Origin: an uncultured Lysobacteraceae bacterium
GTDB lineage: Bacteria; Pseudomonadota; Gammaproteobacteria; Xanthomonadales; Xanthomonadaceae
DNA length: 64,000 nucleotides
Assembly (NCBI GenBank): GCA_902825775.1
Contig: CADECF010000012.1
Span: forward strand, 1 to 64,000
Direction of reading: 5' to 3'
Below are positions 61,401-64,000 of this stretch, one piece after another (position 1 is the stretch's first letter; the number at the start of each line of letters is the position of its first letter). The notes under the pieces are model-generated. The model was not told the DNA's origin. It was given only the letters and a program-made list of their open reading frames with translations, and searched no databases. The translations under genes were made by a program, and so were the position numbers.

Positions 61401-64000
61401 ACCGGCAGCGTGAAATATCTCGCCGCTACCGGCGATGCCGACAACGACCAGGGCGCATCGGTGGATGGCGATTTCGCCACCGCGGTGGGTTCGGCCGCAT
61501 CGGCGTTGGCGTACGGCGCAACGGCGACCGGCAGCGGCGCGATGGCGCTCGGCGCATATTCGACCGCGTCCGGTTTGAACAGCACCGCTTCGGGCCAATG
61601 GAGTTCCGCTTACGGCGTCGGCTCGGAAGCCAGCGGCCAGAGCGCGACCGCCATCGGCGGCCAGATGGAAGTGTTCGATTGGGAAAGCCAGGAAATGCAG
61701 ACCTGGTCGACGACCGCTTCCGGCCAGGAAAGCACCGCGATCGGCGTGGCCGCGGTCGCCAGCGAATACGGCACCGTCGCCATCGGCGCCGTCTCGGCCG
61801 CAACCGGCGAAATGGCGATCGCCGTCGGCGCCACCGCGCGCGCGAGCAACTACAAAAGTCTTGCGATCGGCGTGCAGGCGCATTCTGACGGCGACCGCAG
61901 CATCGCGATCGGCGCATCGGCCGAGGCGATGGACGCGCGCAGCGTGGTGGTCGGTTCGGACGCGGTCGCGTACGGCGAAGCCAACACCGCCGTGGGCCAG
62001 TTCGCCGGCACCGCCGGTTTGGACAGCAGTGCGTTCGGCCGCCAGGCCAAGGCGCGCGTGCAGGGCAGCACCGCGTTGGGCGCGCAGAGCGACGTATTGG
62101 CGGAAAACGCCGTCGCGCTCGGTGCGTATTCGGTCGCGGACCGCGCCAACACGGTATCGGTCGGCAGCGCGTACGAAGTGACCGATAGCGATGGCTATCC
62201 GGTCGGCCCGTTCCAGCGCCAGATCACCAACGTCGCCGCCGGCACCGAGGATTTCGATGCGGTCAACGTCGCGCAATTGAACGAAGTCGCCGGCGACATG
62301 AAGTACGTTGCCGCCAACGGCAGCGAAGACGACGATCAGGGCGCGACGGCCGAAGGCGATTTCGCCACCGCCGTGGGTTCTGCGGCATCTGCATTGGAAA
62401 TGGGCGCCACCGCTTTCGGCAGCGGCGCATTCGCAGTCGGCGAATACGCGACTGCGGCCGGCTTCAACAGCGTGGCGTCGGCGAAGTGGGCCACGGCTTA
62501 CGGCGTCGGCAGCCTAGCGACGGGACAAAGCGCCGTCGCCGTCGGCGGACAGATGGTGGTGTGGGACGGCAATACCGGGGAAGAGCAGATCTGGTCGACC
62601 GAAGCGTCCGGCCAGGAAAGCACCGCGGTCGGCACCGCGGCGCGCGCCACTAGCTACGGCAGCACCGCGATAGGCGTGGTATCCGAAGCCAGCGGCGAAA
62701 CGTCGACGGCGATCGGTGCGGCCAGTACGGCGCGCGGCGATTGGAGCGTGGCCGTCGGCGGCGAATCGCGCGCGTACGGCACCTTCAGCACGGCACTGGG
62801 CAATCAAGCGCAGGCGCGCGGCGATCGCACCATCGCGATGGGCGGCTTGTCCGTCGCCGAAGGCACCGAAAGCCTCGCGTTCGGCGGCTTGGCAGCGACC
62901 GGCGGCGTGCAGAGCGTGGCCTTGGGTTGGAACAGCATCGTCTTCCCCGGCGCCGACGGCAGCATGGCGTTGGGCGCGAATAGCGAAGTGGCGCCCGACG
63001 TCGCCAATTCGGTCGCGTTGGGCAACAACTCGTATGTCGACCGCGCCAACGCGGTATCGGTCGGCACGATCGCGCGCGTGCACGACGGACAGATCCCGAT
63101 CGATGTCGAAGCCATCGACCGTCAGATCATCCACGTCGCCGCCGGCACCGAAGCCACCGATGCGGTCAACCTGGCGCAGTTGCAGGAAGTCGCCGACCAA
63201 GTCGGGGAAGGCAACCGCTACTTCAAGGCCGACGGCCTCGAAGACGACGATGCCCAAGTCAGCGGCAAGTACGCCGTCGCGGCCGGCGCGCGCAGCAGTG
63301 CGCGCGGCACCGGCACCACCGCGATGGGCGGCAGCGCATTGGCCGACGGCCAGTACGCGACCGCGGTGGGTTTCGGCAGCAATGCGATGGAGGACGACAG
63401 CGTCGCCGTCGGCGCCGGTGCGCGCGCTTCGGCGGCCGGCGCGGGTGCGTTCGGCGGTTCGTCGCGCGCTTCGGGCGTCAACAGCACTGCGATCGGCACC
63501 GGCAGTTATGCCGGGGCGGCGAACAGCGTCGCGCTCGGTGCGGGTTCGGTGGCCAATCGCGCCAACGCGATCTCGGTGGGTGCGGCCGGCGTCGAACGCC
63601 AGATCACCAACGTCGCCGCGGGCACTGCCGACACGGATGCGGTCAACGTCAGGCAATTGCGCGAAGCCGGCCTGGTCGGCGAGAACGGCAGCACGCTGAG
63701 CGCGGTCAGCTACGACAATAAGGACAAGGACAGCATCACGCTGTCCGGCGAAGACGGCACCACGCTGAAAAACGTCAAGTCCGGCCTGGTTTCCGCCGAC
63801 AGCACCGACGCGATCAACGGCAGCCAGCTGTTCGGCGCGCAACGCGGCATGGCCGATGCGCTCGGCGGCGGTTCCACCGTCAATGCGGCGGGCGCCATCG
63901 TCGGCACCAGCTTCAACGTGATGGGCGGTGCGTTTGGCAACGTCGGCGATGCGCTCGAAGCCTTGGATCGCGGCTGGTCGGCGCTGGATGGACGCGTGAC
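58497..64000 (+). CDS. Trimeric autotransporter adhesin, YadA-like (3' end outside window)
   Basis: The frame from ATG 58497 stays open to the right edge (1834 codons seen). Signal peptide: LYAALLLLLSGPGIGLAQ. The passenger consists of YadA-head-like units with AVAVG, TAIG and SVAIGG strands every 14-16 residues, separated by neck/stalk joints such as ATDAVNLQQL, ANDAVNLAQL, ATDAVNLSQL, DAVNVAQL and DAVNVRQL. A block at about 60535-61400 recurs almost unchanged 1791 bases later (597 codons). The last part (STDAINGSQLF, ALDRGWSALDGRV) begins a stalk; the membrane anchor is not in the window. Expected to be a surface trimer for adhesion. Confidence 0.95.
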   Translation, partial: MNRTPLYAALLLLLSGPGIGLAQTTATSSPNEATSACPENSADAAIADNCLNEAQAAEGSRYVQVDGAGDGSDDAVASGENAIAAGASSRAEGQGAVAVGVQSAALSYGSLAVGMNTLTEAEYATAIGYSAKAGGMSGVAVGAGADAAGSSSVAIGGQYSWIGGWKKTQAAGGHSVAVGTGASSAGDFSTALGADAHAFGNNSTALGSGSSSNGESSMALGLISKAEGDGSMAIGVASRSMGLISMAVGSNSYADGEGGASFGAYAAATETGATSIGSGSEATAYFATALGGNSEASAEHSVAIGSYSVADRAHTVSVGAAGDERQIANVAAGSEATDAVNLQQLQDATESTRYVAASGSADSDNAAAVDGDYATAVGESAYAGGLGASALGSGAFALGANATASGFNSVASGDDSSAYGAFSDASGNSSVAVGGELHHEYVDPETHKPVVLEGTTGASGVGASAFGAGAQASGELGLAMGAASSASGQWSTAVGSRANAEGDSSVAVGEWAKATGAQSTAVGGSRPAGPNLGHVSTTASAERASAFGSSAQATGIQSTALGWNAFATDVSATSAGESAFANSKWSTALGGSSFADGQGATAIGFYANALAENSVALGTGSVADRAGTVSVGAGPNWDGFPENRQITHVEAGTEANDAVNLAQLEEATDDVKYIAANGDTDNDQGATAEGDFTTAVGSAASALEFGATAFGSGAFALGEYATAAGFNSVASAKWATAYGVGSLATGQSAVAVGGQMVVINGSTWEEEIWSTEASGQESTAVGTAARATSYGSTAIGVVSEASGETSTAIGAASTARGDWSVAVGGESRAYGVFSTALGNQAQARGDRTIAMGGLAVAEGTESLAYGGLSATGGVQSVALGWNSIVFPGADGSMALGANSEVAPGVQNSVALGSFSYADRANAVSVGTPARDHNGQLPVPVEAIDRQIIHVAAGTEATDAVNLSQLEEATGSVKYLAATGDADNDQGASVDGDFATAVGSAASALAYGATATGSGAMALGAYSTASGLNSTASGQWSSAYGVGSEASGQSATAIGGQMEVFDWESQEMQTWSTTASGQESTAIGVAAVASEYGTVAIGAVSAATGEMAIAVGATARASNYKSLAIGVQAHSDGDRSIAIGASAEAMDARSVVVGSDAVAYGEANTAVGQFAGTAGLDSSAFGRQAKARVQGSTALGAQSDVLAENAVALGAYSVADRANTVSVGSAYEVTDSDGYPVGPFQRQITNVAAGTEDFDAVNVAQLNEVAGDMKYVAANGSEDDDQGATAEGDFATAVGSAASALEMGATAFGSGAFAVGEYATAAGFNSVASAKWATAYGVGSLATGQSAVAVGGQMVVWDGNTGEEQIWSTEASGQESTAVGTAARATSYGSTAIGVVSEASGETSTAIGAASTARGDWSVAVGGESRAYGTFSTALGNQAQARGDRTIAMGGLSVAEGTESLAFGGLAATGGVQSVALGWNSIVFPGADGSMALGANSEVAPDVANSVALGNNSYVDRANAVSVGTIARVHDGQIPIDVEAIDRQIIHVAAGTEATDAVNLAQLQEVADQVGEGNRYFKADGLEDDDAQVSGKYAVAAGARSSARGTGTTAMGGSALADGQYATAVGFGSNAMEDDSVAVGAGARASAAGAGAFGGSSRASGVNSTAIGTGSYAGAANSVALGAGSVANRANAISVGAAGVERQITNVAAGTADTDAVNVRQLREAGLVGENGSTLSAVSYDNKDKDSITLSGEDGTTLKNVKSGLVSADSTDAINGSQLFGAQRGMADALGGGSTVNAAGAIVGTSFNVMGGAFGNVGDALEALDRGWSALDGRV

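Noticed and set aside
58491-62276. Long minus-strand frames opposite the adhesin (58491-60098, 60357-62276)
   Set aside because: They are shadows of the repetitive GC-rich adhesin frame; translations are Arg/Ala/Gly-rich without domains.

Overview
The window is high-GC, densely coded bacterial chromosome. The protein families point to a gammaproteobacterium of the Lysobacteraceae/Xanthomonadaceae type (Lysobacter-like). Support includes a homodimeric AceE, a TesA/YbbA/YbbP cluster, and REP-like palindromes of the GTGGGAGCGGCTTCAGCC kind scattered between genes. This assignment is inferred from gene content and style, not from a search.

Layout. 1-2.3 kb: 3' part of aceE and a small unknown gene. 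2.6-5.9 kb: an AT-richer island with two consecutive pairs, each a winged-helix-like protein followed by a HEPN-like protein with an RN-x3-H motif. 6-24 kb: ordinary chromosomal genes (metallopeptidase-like proteins, GNAT, VOC, threonine aldolase, serine hydrolase, MFS, frameshifted lipase, cytochrome c and TPR, isochorismatase with Lrp regulator, MsrB, HipA-like kinase). 24-29 kb: a 700-aa unknown protein, an Atm1-type ABC exporter and a DUF3016-like protein. 29.5-33.3 kb, minus strand: an RNA-repair operon (slipin, 258-aa unknown, RtcB). It is preceded by a structured non-coding segment with two abutting tRNA mimics, a tRNA-Tyr-like anticodon hairpin, further hairpins and an intrinsic terminator. 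33.5-38 kb: SMP-30 family, EF-hand, DsbA family and a frameshifted sorbosone dehydrogenase. 38.2-46.6 kb: an RHS/YD-repeat protein with an AT-richer HExxH C-terminal tip, two exported proteins, and a SEC-C/PD-(D/E)XK-like protein. 46.9-58.3 kb: DUF418 protein, TesA and its ABC transporter, ECF sigma with a likely anti-sigma, RsmC-like and RsuA-like rRNA modification enzymes, and a CadC-like TPR regulator. 58.5 kb to the right edge: a giant trimeric autotransporter adhesin that stays open at the window end.

The two most unusual systems are these. First, the tRNA-mimic leader or ncRNA upstream of slipin-rtcB. One mimic replaces the anticodon loop with a GAAA tetraloop, the other has a six-base loop, and a Tyr-type anticodon hairpin shares a strand with the second mimic. 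Second, the doubled winged-helix/HEPN island. HEPN proteins are often RNases and RtcB seals cleaved RNA, so both could concern RNA damage, but they lie about 25 kb apart and no functional link is shown.
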